A stretch of 64,000 nucleotides of DNA from positions 248,001 through 312,000 of the forward strand of contig NZ_SORN01000002.1 of the NCBI RefSeq assembly GCF_004366635.1. The letters run 5' to 3'. Origin of the DNA: Roseinatronobacter bogoriensis DSM 18756. Its GTDB lineage: Bacteria > Pseudomonadota > Alphaproteobacteria > Rhodobacterales > Rhodobacteraceae. Position 1 is the stretch's first letter; every line of letters starts with the position of its first letter. The position numbers and the translations under genes were made by a program. The notes under the pieces are model-generated. The model saw only the letters and a program-made list of their open reading frames with translations, searched no databases and was not told the origin of the DNA. This document shows positions 1-6,610 of this stretch, one piece after another.

Positions 1-575
1 CACGCGGCGCGGCCAGCCAAGCATTCGGGTTGGACCCGGTCCCCACCCCACGCGCCTGGACTGACGCGATTGAGAACGCGCTTGCATCGCCCACGCGGCG
101 GCGCAGCTTCGCCTTTGCGCAAGCAGCGCTTCGGATCGCCCTAGAGGAACGCTGGCAGGACGAGCGCCTTGCCTTCAGCCTGTTTCTGGCCGCGCGCTTC
201 GCGCCCCCCGGCCAAGGCGAGGAAGCGTTGGATGCGTTGATTAGTGCTGCGTCGATCTATGCGGCCCGACCGGGCGGAGAGGTGCCGCGCGCGCATGTCG
301 AGATGCATCTGGCCGCGCAGGCGCTGGCTGCAGGACAGTATCCACTCGTTCTGCGCCTAACGGAGAATGCAAGCGGGCCTGCCCGCCGAAGCGAGAATGG
401 AGCGCTTTTGTCATCGCTGATGCTGTTGCGCGCACAGGCGCTAGAGCGTATGGGGCGCGACGCAGAGGCAGAAACCTTGCGCGCCGATGCTGTGCCATAT
501 GCCTTGTTCGGCTTTGGGTCGAAACAGGCGGCAGAGGACCGGCGCGCGGAAATTACGGCGCTTATCCAGCGCTAA
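1..575 (+). CDS. Hypothetical alpha-helical protein, 5' end outside window
   Basis: The reading frame is open from base 3 to the TAA at 573-575, so the gene very probably begins upstream; the first in-window start (TTG at 30) has no convincing ribosome-binding site. The visible 181 residues are rich in Ala, Leu, Arg and Glu and look like paired helices, as in TPR-like proteins; a run near the middle (HLAAQALAAGQYPLVLRL) has helix-turn-helix repeat spacing. No catalytic motif or family is recognised. It ends 16 bases before a small membrane protein gene and the VWA protein gene, so it may share an operon with them. Function unknown. Confidence 0.6.
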   Translation, partial: RGAASQAFGLDPVPTPRAWTDAIENALASPTRRRSFAFAQAALRIALEERWQDERLAFSLFLAARFAPPGQGEEALDALISAASIYAARPGGEVPRAHVEMHLAAQALAAGQYPLVLRLTENASGPARRSENGALLSSLMLLRAQALERMGRDAEAETLRADAVPYALFGFGSKQAAEDRRAEITALIQR

Positions 576-591
576 ATCAAGGGCTTAAGAT

Positions 592-756
592 ATGATTGTT
601 ATCATTGGTATGCTTGCAGGCGCGCTTTGGGGCGTACGAAACGCAAAGCAACGCGGCGGCGACCGCAAGGATATGGCGCAATATGGTGTTGTGGGCGTCA
701 TCGTTGGCGGACTGTTGGGTTTGTTCATCACAATCGGACTGGAAAAGCTGTTATAA
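592..756 (+). CDS. Small membrane protein (54 aa)
   Basis: ATG at 592 opens a 54-codon frame ending TAA at 754-756. The product starts MIVIIGMLAGALWGV and carries a second hydrophobic stretch (VVGVIVGGLLGLFITIGL) near the C-terminus, separated by a charged loop (RNAKQRGGDRKD). This predicts two transmembrane segments with a positively charged loop. The frame lies between the preceding helical protein and the VWA gene, whose ATG is four bases after this stop. Function unknown. The alternative, that the VWA protein has a 55-residue longer N-terminus read in another frame over this stretch, is unlikely because that extension has no family-like character. Confidence 0.6.
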   Translation: MIVIIGMLAGALWGVRNAKQRGGDRKDMAQYGVVGVIVGGLLGLFITIGLEKLL

Positions 757-760
757 ACCC

Positions 761-1945
761 ATGTTTCTGAATTTCTTCCAGTGTTTGCGCGACCATGCTG
801 TGCCAGTGTCCCTGCGCGAGTTTCTTGCCTTTCTGGAAGGGGTACAGGCGGGCCTGGTGACTTATGATGTCGAGGGGTTCTACTATCTTGCGCGCATGAC
901 CATGGTAAAGGACGAGCGCCACCTTGACCGCTTTGACCGCGCTTTCGCGCAAAGTTTCGAGGGTATGGATGCGCTCAGCCTTGAGCAGGTGCTTGATGCG
1001 GTTGATTTGCCATCTGACTGGCTTGAAAAGATGGCAGAAAAACACCTCAGCGCTGAAGAACGCGAAGCGATCAAGGCTTTAGGTGGCTTTGACAAGCTGA
1101 TGGAAACACTGAAAAAACGGCTAGAGGAACAAAAAGGCCGCCATCAGGGCGGGAATAAATGGGTCGGCACGGCAGGAACATCGCCTTTTGGGGCATATGG
1201 CTATAACCCCGAAGGGGTGCGGATCGGCCAGGAGGGTTCGCGCCACCGTCGTGCGGTCAAGGTCTGGGACAAGCGCGAGTTTCGCAATCTTGATGACAGT
1301 GTTGAACTGGGTACACGCAATATCAAGGTTGCCTTGAAGCGCCTGCGCAAATGGGCGCGGGACGGTGCGCAGGAAGAACTGGACCTCGATGGAACAATCC
1401 GGTCCACTGCCGAGCAGGGCTGGCTGGATGTGCGCACACGTCCGGAACGAAGAAACGCCGTCAAGGTTCTGCTTTTGCTAGATATTGGCGGCTCAATGGA
1501 TGACCATGTCCGCGCGGTGGAGGAACTTTTCAGCGCTGCAAAGTCCGAATTCAAACATTTCGAGCATTATTATTTTCACAACTGCCTGTATGAATTCGTC
1601 TGGCGCGACAACGCCCGGCGTTGGACGGAACGCATGTCCACCTGGGATTTGTTGCGCACCTATGGCAGTGACTGGAAATGCATCTTTGTTGGCGATGCGG
1701 CCATGTCGCCTTATGAGGTAAAAATTCCAGGTGGGGCGAACGAACATTGGAATGAAGAGTCGGGCGAGCAGTGGTTGCAGCGCGCGCGCAGTCAATGGCC
1801 CGATCATCTCTGGGTCAATCCGACCCCCGAAGCGCATTGGCGCTATACGCAATCCATAGGTATGATTTCCCAAATATTCGAGGGCCGCATGGTGCCGATG
1901 ACACTTGACGGTTTATCTCAAGGAATCAAAGATTTGGGGCGCTAA
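761..1945 (+). CDS. CoxE-like VWA domain protein
   Basis: A 394-aa cytoplasmic protein of the CoxE-like VWA family (COG3825 type). The N-terminal half is helical; the C-terminal half is a von Willebrand A fold with the MIDAS-like sequence LLLLDIGGSMDDH, where the usual DxSxS appears as DIGGS. Members usually act with a MoxR-type AAA+ ATPase in metal-cofactor insertion or chaperoning; no such ATPase is visible here, though one could lie upstream of the window. The start ATG at 761 follows the small membrane gene by four bases, with GGAAAAG upstream as a weak ribosome-binding site. The same frame is open upstream to 596 but that part overlaps the small gene and looks non-coding. Confidence 0.85.
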   Translation: MFLNFFQCLRDHAVPVSLREFLAFLEGVQAGLVTYDVEGFYYLARMTMVKDERHLDRFDRAFAQSFEGMDALSLEQVLDAVDLPSDWLEKMAEKHLSAEEREAIKALGGFDKLMETLKKRLEEQKGRHQGGNKWVGTAGTSPFGAYGYNPEGVRIGQEGSRHRRAVKVWDKREFRNLDDSVELGTRNIKVALKRLRKWARDGAQEELDLDGTIRSTAEQGWLDVRTRPERRNAVKVLLLLDIGGSMDDHVRAVEELFSAAKSEFKHFEHYYFHNCLYEFVWRDNARRWTERMSTWDLLRTYGSDWKCIFVGDAAMSPYEVKIPGGANEHWNEESGEQWLQRARSQWPDHLWVNPTPEAHWRYTQSIGMISQIFEGRMVPMTLDGLSQGIKDLGR

Positions 1946-2099
1946 CTTCAGGTTTAGCATCTATGCGTTTGCGCCTAGAAAACTCCCATAAAAGCAAAAT
2001 TCCGCTTACCTGATTTGCATCCGCAGACTGTCACTCATAGGTCATGAGACAGCGCGCGGGCCCTCAAGGCCCTGATCGCTGCCAAAACAGGAGATTATT

Positions 2100-2498
2100 A
2101 TGGAACTGAAACGCTATCTGAGCACCACCATCCTCGCCGCCGGGCTGGCAATGACACCCGTACTGGCCTCTCAGGCTGCTGCACAAGCGCAAGCCCCTGC
2201 GCAGGTGGAAGGGTCCGAGATTGCGATGGAAGAAGGCAAGATTGATGCGTTCATCGTTGCTGCCTTGGCCGTCGCCGAGACGCGTGAGGCGTACATTGCG
2301 CAGCTAGAGGGCGTGACTGACGAAGAACAGCAAATGGCGATTGTTCAGGAAGCTGACGCGGCCATTCTGGAAGCTGTGGAAAACACACCAGATATTTCTG
2401 TCGACGAATACATCGCAATCGGTGAAGCGGCGACAGTTGACCCGGAACTTGCCGCACAGATTGACGCGCGTTTTGCAGAAACTGCTGGTCAAGAATAA
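2100..2498 (+). CDS. DUF4168-like secreted protein
   Basis: A 132-aa protein with a clear Sec signal peptide (MELKRYLSTTILAAGLAMTP, then an Ala-rich cleavage region ending near AQAQA). The mature part is acidic and helical (ITDEEQQ-like and EYIAIGEAA segments) and resembles DUF4168 proteins, small periplasmic proteins of unknown role. An ACAGGAG ribosome-binding site lies 7-13 bases before ATG 2100. It is a single-gene unit: a 154-base leader region precedes it and a strong intrinsic terminator follows at 2539-2571. The family call is from the general pattern of signal peptide plus short helical repeat and is less certain than the secretion call. Confidence 0.7.
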   Translation: MELKRYLSTTILAAGLAMTPVLASQAAAQAQAPAQVEGSEIAMEEGKIDAFIVAALAVAETREAYIAQLEGVTDEEQQMAIVQEADAAILEAVENTPDISVDEYIAIGEAATVDPELAAQIDARFAETAGQE

Positions 2499-2538
2499 TT
2501 GCGGTCCTCTGGCCTGATTTCGGGCCAATTCAGGATCG

Positions 2539-2571
2539 AAGGCCGGGGCAAGTTGCCCCGGCCTTTTTTTT
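2539..2571 (+). terminator. Rho-independent terminator of the DUF4168 gene
   Basis: A perfect 12-bp stem (AAGGCCGGGGCA pairing with TGCCCCGGCCTT) closes a 3-nt AGT loop and is followed by a run of eight T on the plus strand. It lies 41 bases after the DUF4168 stop. Its last bases include the stop codon of the convergent cyclophilin gene (2570-2572). Confidence 0.93.
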
Positions 2572-3184
2572 AGCGCTCGATAGTCACGCGCTCCATCCGG
2601 TCGGGCTCGCCGATAACGGCCCCGTTGCCGCCAGTGCCCCGCTTGATTGCGTCAAGCACATCATAGCCATCGACCAACTGCCCCACGACCGTGTACTGGC
2701 CATTGAGATGGGGTGCAGGCGCGAACATGATGAAGAACTGGCTGTTGGCGCTGTCAGGGCTTTGTGACCGTGCCATGCCAACGACACCGCGTTCAAAGGA
2801 CTGTTCGGTGAATTCGGCCTGAAGATTGGACAAATCTGACCCGCCGGTTCCCCACATGCGCGGGTTGCCATCTGGCCGACCATGCTGCACATCTCCGGTC
2901 TGCGCCATGAACCCCTCGATCACGCGGTGAAATACTACCCCGTCATAGGCCCCCTGTTCGGCCAGCGTGACAATACGCTCTACATGATTTGGGGCAAGGT
3001 CATCACGCAATGCAACACGCATGGTGCCAGTCGCTTCGCCCGCAGTCGCTATCACCATGACAGGGCCGGAATTATCTTCGGGCACCGCCGTATCGGCATT
3101 CACACTCATCAGGTTCAGATAAGACGCACCCAGAATACCCACCCCAAGCGCGAAGATTCCTGAAAATATCAGTTTATCACGCAT
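2570..3184 (-). CDS. Exported/membrane-anchored peptidyl-prolyl isomerase (cyclophilin type)
   Basis: A 204-aa cyclophilin-family PPIase. Residues 1-27 form a hydrophobic signal or anchor (LIFSGIFALGVGILGASYL), so the isomerase domain is placed in the periplasm. The domain shows FHRVIEGFMAQTGD, the GTGGSDL segment, ANSQFFIMFAPAPHLNGQYTVVG and the terminal DRMERVTIER. It catalyses cis-trans isomerisation of Xaa-Pro bonds. ATG 3184 overlaps the end of the cytoplasmic cyclophilin gene by 8 bp, implying translational coupling. Two tandem paralogues, one cytoplasmic and one exported, look like a duplication followed by gain of an export signal. Confidence 0.93.
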   Translation of the reverse strand: MRDKLIFSGIFALGVGILGASYLNLMSVNADTAVPEDNSGPVMVIATAGEATGTMRVALRDDLAPNHVERIVTLAEQGAYDGVVFHRVIEGFMAQTGDVQHGRPDGNPRMWGTGGSDLSNLQAEFTEQSFERGVVGMARSQSPDSANSQFFIMFAPAPHLNGQYTVVGQLVDGYDVLDAIKRGTGGNGAVIGEPDRMERVTIER

Positions 3185-3683
3185 CGGCTGCCACCTTGAC
3201 GCTGATCATCTTGTCAGGGTTCGCAGGCGGCTCGCCCCGGGTTATGGTGTCGACATGTTCCATTCCCGAAATGACGCGGCCATACACAGTGTATTGGCGG
3301 TTCAGGAAGTGGTTATCTGCGAAATTGATGAAAAACTGGCTGTTGGCGCTGTCGGGATTCTGGGAACGGGCGGCGCCCAAAGTGCCCCGGTCATGCGGCA
3401 CGCCCGAGAATTCTGCCTTCAGGTTCGGCAGGTCCGACCCGCCGGTGCCTGCGCGGCGAATGTCGAAATTGGCCTCGGTATTGCCATTGGCGACATCCCC
3501 TGTCTGGGCCATGAAGCCGTCAATCACGCGGTGAAAAACAACATTGTCATAGGCCCCAGCGCGTGCAAGCTCTTTCATCCGGGCGCAATGGCCTGGCGCA
3601 ACATCGGGCAACAGTTCGATTGTGACTGTTCCGGACTTCAGCTCCATCAGGATGGTGTTTTCGGGGTCTTTGATCTCGGCCAT
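3177..3683 (-). CDS. ppiB: Cytoplasmic peptidyl-prolyl cis-trans isomerase B
   Basis: A 168-aa cyclophilin starting MAEIKDPENTILMELKSG. Signature segments are VVFHRVIDGFMAQTGD, GTGGSDLPNLKAEF and SQNPDSANSQFFINFADNHFLNRQYTVYGRV, all typical of bacterial PpiB. No signal peptide, so cytoplasmic. ATG 3683 is chosen over the longer frame (to 3800) because AAGGAG lies seven bases upstream and because family members begin here. It is the first gene of a two-gene operon with the exported cyclophilin and is divergent from pgk across 140 bases. Confidence 0.95.
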   Translation of the reverse strand: MAEIKDPENTILMELKSGTVTIELLPDVAPGHCARMKELARAGAYDNVVFHRVIDGFMAQTGDVANGNTEANFDIRRAGTGGSDLPNLKAEFSGVPHDRGTLGAARSQNPDSANSQFFINFADNHFLNRQYTVYGRVISGMEHVDTITRGEPPANPDKMISVKVAADA

Positions 3684-3823
3684 GTGGCACTCCTTACTTT
3701 GCAGTTGCGCGCATTCTACTGCGCGCGGCAGCGCAGGAAAACCCCTGATGACGCCGCAGCCCATTGACCAAACCCCCGGTTTCGCGCGACATAGCGACAA
3801 ACTTGGTGCAAAGGGGCGGTACG

Positions 3824-5017
3824 ATGGCGTTCAAGACACTTGATGATCTGGAATTCACGGGCAAGACCGCATTGGTGCGGGTCGATATCAATGTCCCGGT
3901 TGAAAATGGCAAGGTCACCGATGCAACCCGGATTGAGCGGATTGTCCCAACCATCCAGCACATCACCAAGGCCGGGGGCAAGGTCGTGCTATTTGCGCAT
4001 TTTGGGCGGCCCAAAGGGGCGCGCGTGCCTGAAATGTCGCTATCGGTCGTGCTGCCTGCGCTGGAGGCGGCGCTTGGCCAGCCAGTGGCCTTTGCCGAAG
4101 ATTGCATCGGGGCGCCAGCCAAGAAAATTGTCGGCGCAATGCAGGCGGGTGACGTGGCCTTGATGGAGAACACCCGCTTTCATGTGGGTGAAGAAAAAAA
4201 TGATAAGCTTTTAGCGGCTTCAATGGCGGCTTTGGGTGATTTCTATGTCAATGACGCCTTCTCTGCGGCGCATCGCGCACATGCATCAACCGAGGCGATC
4301 GCGCATCTGCGCCCCGCTTGTGCCGGACGCCTGATGGAGGCCGAACTCAAGGCGCTGGAAGCCGCGCTGGAGGCCCCTGCCCGCCCGGTTGCTGCCGTGG
4401 TCGGCGGCGCAAAGGTTTCCAGCAAGCTGGATCTGCTGTCAAACCTGATTACCAAGGTCGACCATCTGATCATCGGCGGCGGGATGGCGAATACATTTCT
4501 GGTCGCCAAAGGGTTGGAGATTGGCACCTCTCTGGCGGAACGCGATATGGCCGATACAGCCCGCGAGATCATGGATAAGGCGAGTAAGGCAGGGTGCACA
4601 TTGCACCTGCCGGTGGATATTGTGGTGGCGCGCGAGTTTGCAGCCCATGCCGCGCATGAGGTGCTGCCGGTCGATCAATGCCCCAGTGATGCGATGATCC
4701 TTGATGCCGGGCCCGACAGCGTCACCGCAATTGCAGACGTGTTCGCAAAATGCCGCACATTGGTCTGGAACGGCCCGCTTGGAGCCTTCGAGATTTCGCC
4801 TTTCGACGCCGCAACCAATGCCGCAGCCAAGGAAGCCGCGCGCCTGACACGGGAGGGTGTGCTGGTTTCAGTCGCTGGCGGCGGTGATACAGTTGCCGCG
4901 CTCAACAAGGCCGGTGCCGGATCGGATTTCAGCTATATCTCGACAGCGGGCGGCGCATTTCTGGAATGGATGGAAGGCAAGACACTGCCCGGCGTGGCTG
5001 CCTTGGAAAAAGAGTAA
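3824..5017 (+). CDS. pgk: Phosphoglycerate kinase
   Basis: A 397-aa enzyme interconverting 1,3-bisphosphoglycerate plus ADP and 3-phosphoglycerate plus ATP in glycolysis and the Calvin cycle. Visible hallmarks: ALVRVDINVPVENGKVTD at the N-terminus, LFAHFGRPKG, the hinge/ATP region PVAAVVGGAKVSSKLDLL, and the C-terminal VSVAGGGDTVAAL with ISTAGGAFLEWMEG. Start ATG 3824 is preceded by AAGGGGCGG and gives the usual family length; the 20-residue longer frame reads into the promoter region. Followed after 6 bases by a small membrane protein gene. Confidence 0.97.
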   Translation: MAFKTLDDLEFTGKTALVRVDINVPVENGKVTDATRIERIVPTIQHITKAGGKVVLFAHFGRPKGARVPEMSLSVVLPALEAALGQPVAFAEDCIGAPAKKIVGAMQAGDVALMENTRFHVGEEKNDKLLAASMAALGDFYVNDAFSAAHRAHASTEAIAHLRPACAGRLMEAELKALEAALEAPARPVAAVVGGAKVSSKLDLLSNLITKVDHLIIGGGMANTFLVAKGLEIGTSLAERDMADTAREIMDKASKAGCTLHLPVDIVVAREFAAHAAHEVLPVDQCPSDAMILDAGPDSVTAIADVFAKCRTLVWNGPLGAFEISPFDAATNAAAKEAARLTREGVLVSVAGGGDTVAALNKAGAGSDFSYISTAGGAFLEWMEGKTLPGVAALEKE

Positions 5018-5023
5018 AAGCTC

Positions 5024-5239
5024 ATGGATACATTGATCTGGATCGGAGCTGCGATTTCACTTGCAGGCGTCGCCGGACTCGTTTGGTGCATCATCTATGT
5101 GATGAAGCTGCGTAAACAATCGCTTGAGGATGCCGAGATGCGCACGCGCATGCAAAAGGCCGTCATGATGAATTTCGCAGCGCTGACGGTATCAACATTG
5201 GGCCTGATGGTAGTCGTTATCGGCATTTTTCTGGGGTAA
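5024..5239 (+). CDS. Small two-TM membrane protein (71 aa)
   Basis: A 71-aa protein with two hydrophobic segments: residues about 4-27 (LIWIGAAISLAGVAGLVWCI) and about 50-70 (AALTVSTLGLMVVVIGIFLG), joined by a basic/acidic loop (KLRKQSLEDAEMRTRMQK). ATG 5024 is 6 bases after the pgk stop, with AAGAG upstream, so it is almost certainly cotranscribed with pgk. No functional family is recognised. Confidence 0.8.
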   Translation: MDTLIWIGAAISLAGVAGLVWCIIYVMKLRKQSLEDAEMRTRMQKAVMMNFAALTVSTLGLMVVVIGIFLG

Positions 5240-5340
5240 AACTGCTCGAATCTGCAAGTGCAGGATTCCCATGCGCCCTGACTTGTGTCATATTCGACTG
5301 CAAGAGCGCCGGACAAGGCGCAGGCAGTACAGGCATAGTC

Positions 5341-5637
5341 ATGAAACGCAGCACACCGGCGATTGGCCCGTTGTTTTACTTTGGAACAGCTATTGTGCTG
5401 GGCCTATATTTCACCTTTGCCGCCGTGCAAGGGGCATTTGGCCTGTTCAACCGTGTCCAGATCGAAGCCGAGGTCACCACCCTCAAGGCGCAGCGCGACA
5501 AACTTCGGATCGAACTGGCCGAAGTGGAAAACCGGACCCGGCGACTGTCCGATGATTTTCTGGACCTTGATCTGCTGGATGAACGCGCGCGCTTTGTGCT
5601 GGGGCTGGCGCGGCCTGATGAGGTCATCATCCGCTAA
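5341..5637 (+). CDS. FtsB/DivIC-like septum formation initiator
   Basis: A 98-aa single-pass inner-membrane protein: a transmembrane segment at about residues 10-32 (LFYFGTAIVLGLYFTFAAVQ), then a coiled coil (VQIEAEVTTLKAQRDKLRIELAEVENRT), and the C-terminal LDLDLLDERARFVLGLARPDEVI that marks the FtsB/DivIC family. FtsB forms a complex with FtsL and FtsQ at the division site and helps activate septal peptidoglycan synthesis. Length and topology match the family. It follows the 71-aa membrane gene after 101 bases, so it may have its own promoter or belong to the pgk unit. Confidence 0.9.
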   Translation: MKRSTPAIGPLFYFGTAIVLGLYFTFAAVQGAFGLFNRVQIEAEVTTLKAQRDKLRIELAEVENRTRRLSDDFLDLDLLDERARFVLGLARPDEVIIR

Positions 5638-5968
5638 AGCGCAAGCAGATTAAATCCTCCCCTCTGAAAATTTTGTGAAATGTGATTCAGATCATTTTCA
5701 CGCCTTGGCTGATTAAACTATAAGCGTACACGCGGAGAATGGCCGAGCGCGGACCTGTGCCTTTGACATGCGTGAATGCGGCCCTGTAAACTGATCACAG
5801 GCACATCTATGGGTTGTTCGGCAATTGCCCATAACGCGTAATCCTATTGTTTGCCGCGCGTCATATTCTTGTTTCAGGGCGTATGCTAAGCGTCATGAAA
5901 TCTGGAATGCGAGCATCACCAAACACGGCGCGATACTCGACAGTGCCACATCAGGGGAGGAGAGGACG
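5638..5968. other. Intergenic region with promoter-like elements, 331 bases
   Basis: No convincing coding frame. It holds an FNR-like dyad at 5683-5694 with a TATAAG box at 5719-5724; a second promoter-like pair, TTGACA at 5763-5768 and TAAACT at 5787-5792 (18-base spacer); and a hairpin at 5808-5833 (TATGGG pairing with CCCATA). A strong ribosome-binding stretch (AGGGGAGGAGAGG) ends the region just before ATG 5969. The leader from either promoter would be about 170-240 nt, long enough for post-transcriptional control or a small RNA. Confidence 0.5.
5683..5694 (+). promoter_or_regulatory. FNR/CRP-family dyad, candidate FnrL site
   Basis: TGATTCAGATCA has TGAT and ATCA half-sites separated by four bases, the core of the FNR consensus TTGAT-N4-ATCAA, but the outer T and A are replaced. 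Its centre is 33 bases upstream of the middle of a TATAAG box at 5719-5724, which is the spacing of a class II activator site at about -42. It is also flanked by GTGAAA (5675-5680) and TTTCAC (5695-5700). The target would be the small gene at 5969. Inference only. Confidence 0.35.
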
Positions 5969-6211
5969 ATGTTTGACCCAATATCGCTATGGATGCAAAG
6001 CACCGTCATGTGGATGAAGGTTTTCAAGCACCAGCATGAAGCCTATCTGCGTGTTTTGGGGGCTGTTGCCGAAAAGATTCCGCATGAAAATGCCGCTGAA
6101 TGCGCGCGCGAAGCCGAAGCGGTGAAACGGACCGTGCGCGCCAGCGCAAAGGTCAGCAAACCCAGGCAAACGAAGCCCGCACCAAAACCTGCGGAACTGG
6201 TAAGCGCATAA
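5969..6211 (+). CDS. Hypothetical small protein (80 aa)
   Basis: An 80-aa protein beginning MFDPISLWMQSTVMWMKVFK, with an amphipathic aromatic N-terminal helix and a Lys/Pro/Ala-rich tail (KVSKPRQTKPAPKPAELVSA). The amphipathic helix is somewhat like that of phasin-type granule or surface-binding proteins, but the match is not strong enough for a name. ATG 5969 is chosen over the longer frame (from 5825) because AGGGGAGGAGAGG immediately precedes it and the upstream 48 residues look non-coding. It is a monocistronic unit facing the cueR gene. Confidence 0.65.
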   Translation: MFDPISLWMQSTVMWMKVFKHQHEAYLRVLGAVAEKIPHENAAECAREAEAVKRTVRASAKVSKPRQTKPAPKPAELVSA

Positions 6212-6226
6212 CGCGGTGAGTGTTTT

Positions 6227-6610
6227 CTAGCGGGCAAGATCACGCAAGATCGGACAATCCGGTCTACTGTCACCTGCACAGGAGTCGATCAGATCAGCTA
6301 GCGTGCGGCGCATCTGACCCAATTCTTCCAGTTGCTGGTCAATGCGTGCCAGATGCGTGCGTGCCAGCGCTTTAACATCTGCACTGGCACGCGTGTCGTC
6401 GTGATAAAGCGCCAAAAGCTGGCGGCATTCCTGCACAGAAAACCCCAGCGCGCGTGCACGGCGCAAAAACGCGAGGCGGTGCAAGTCCGATTCCGAAAAA
6501 ATTCGGTACCCATTGGTGTCGCGCTTTGGCTGTATCAGTCCGATATCATCATAGAAGCGTATCGTCTTGGGCGGCAGACCAGAGCGCTTTCCAACTTCAG
6601 AGATATTCAT
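6227..6610 (-). CDS. cueR: MerR-family copper-responsive regulator (CueR/HmrR)
   Basis: A 127-aa MerR regulator. The N-terminal winged helix-turn-helix reads MNISEVGKRSGLPPKTIRFYDDIGLI; a dimerisation helix follows; the metal loop has Cys111 and Cys119 in CAGDSRPDCPI, the spacing of the Cu(I)/Ag(I)/Au(I)-binding cysteines of CueR and HmrR. It senses monovalent copper and activates copA by distorting a promoter with a long spacer. Its ATG overlaps the copA stop by four bases (ATGA), so sensor and pump are translated from one message and the operon should be autoregulated from the operator at 9134-9152. Confidence 0.93.
   Translation of the reverse strand: MNISEVGKRSGLPPKTIRFYDDIGLIQPKRDTNGYRIFSESDLHRLAFLRRARALGFSVQECRQLLALYHDDTRASADVKALARTHLARIDQQLEELGQMRRTLADLIDSCAGDSRPDCPILRDLAR

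Noticed and set aside
596..760. 55-residue N-terminal extension of the VWA protein
   Set aside because: It is read in another frame over the 54-aa membrane gene, lacks a family match and has no ribosome-binding site.
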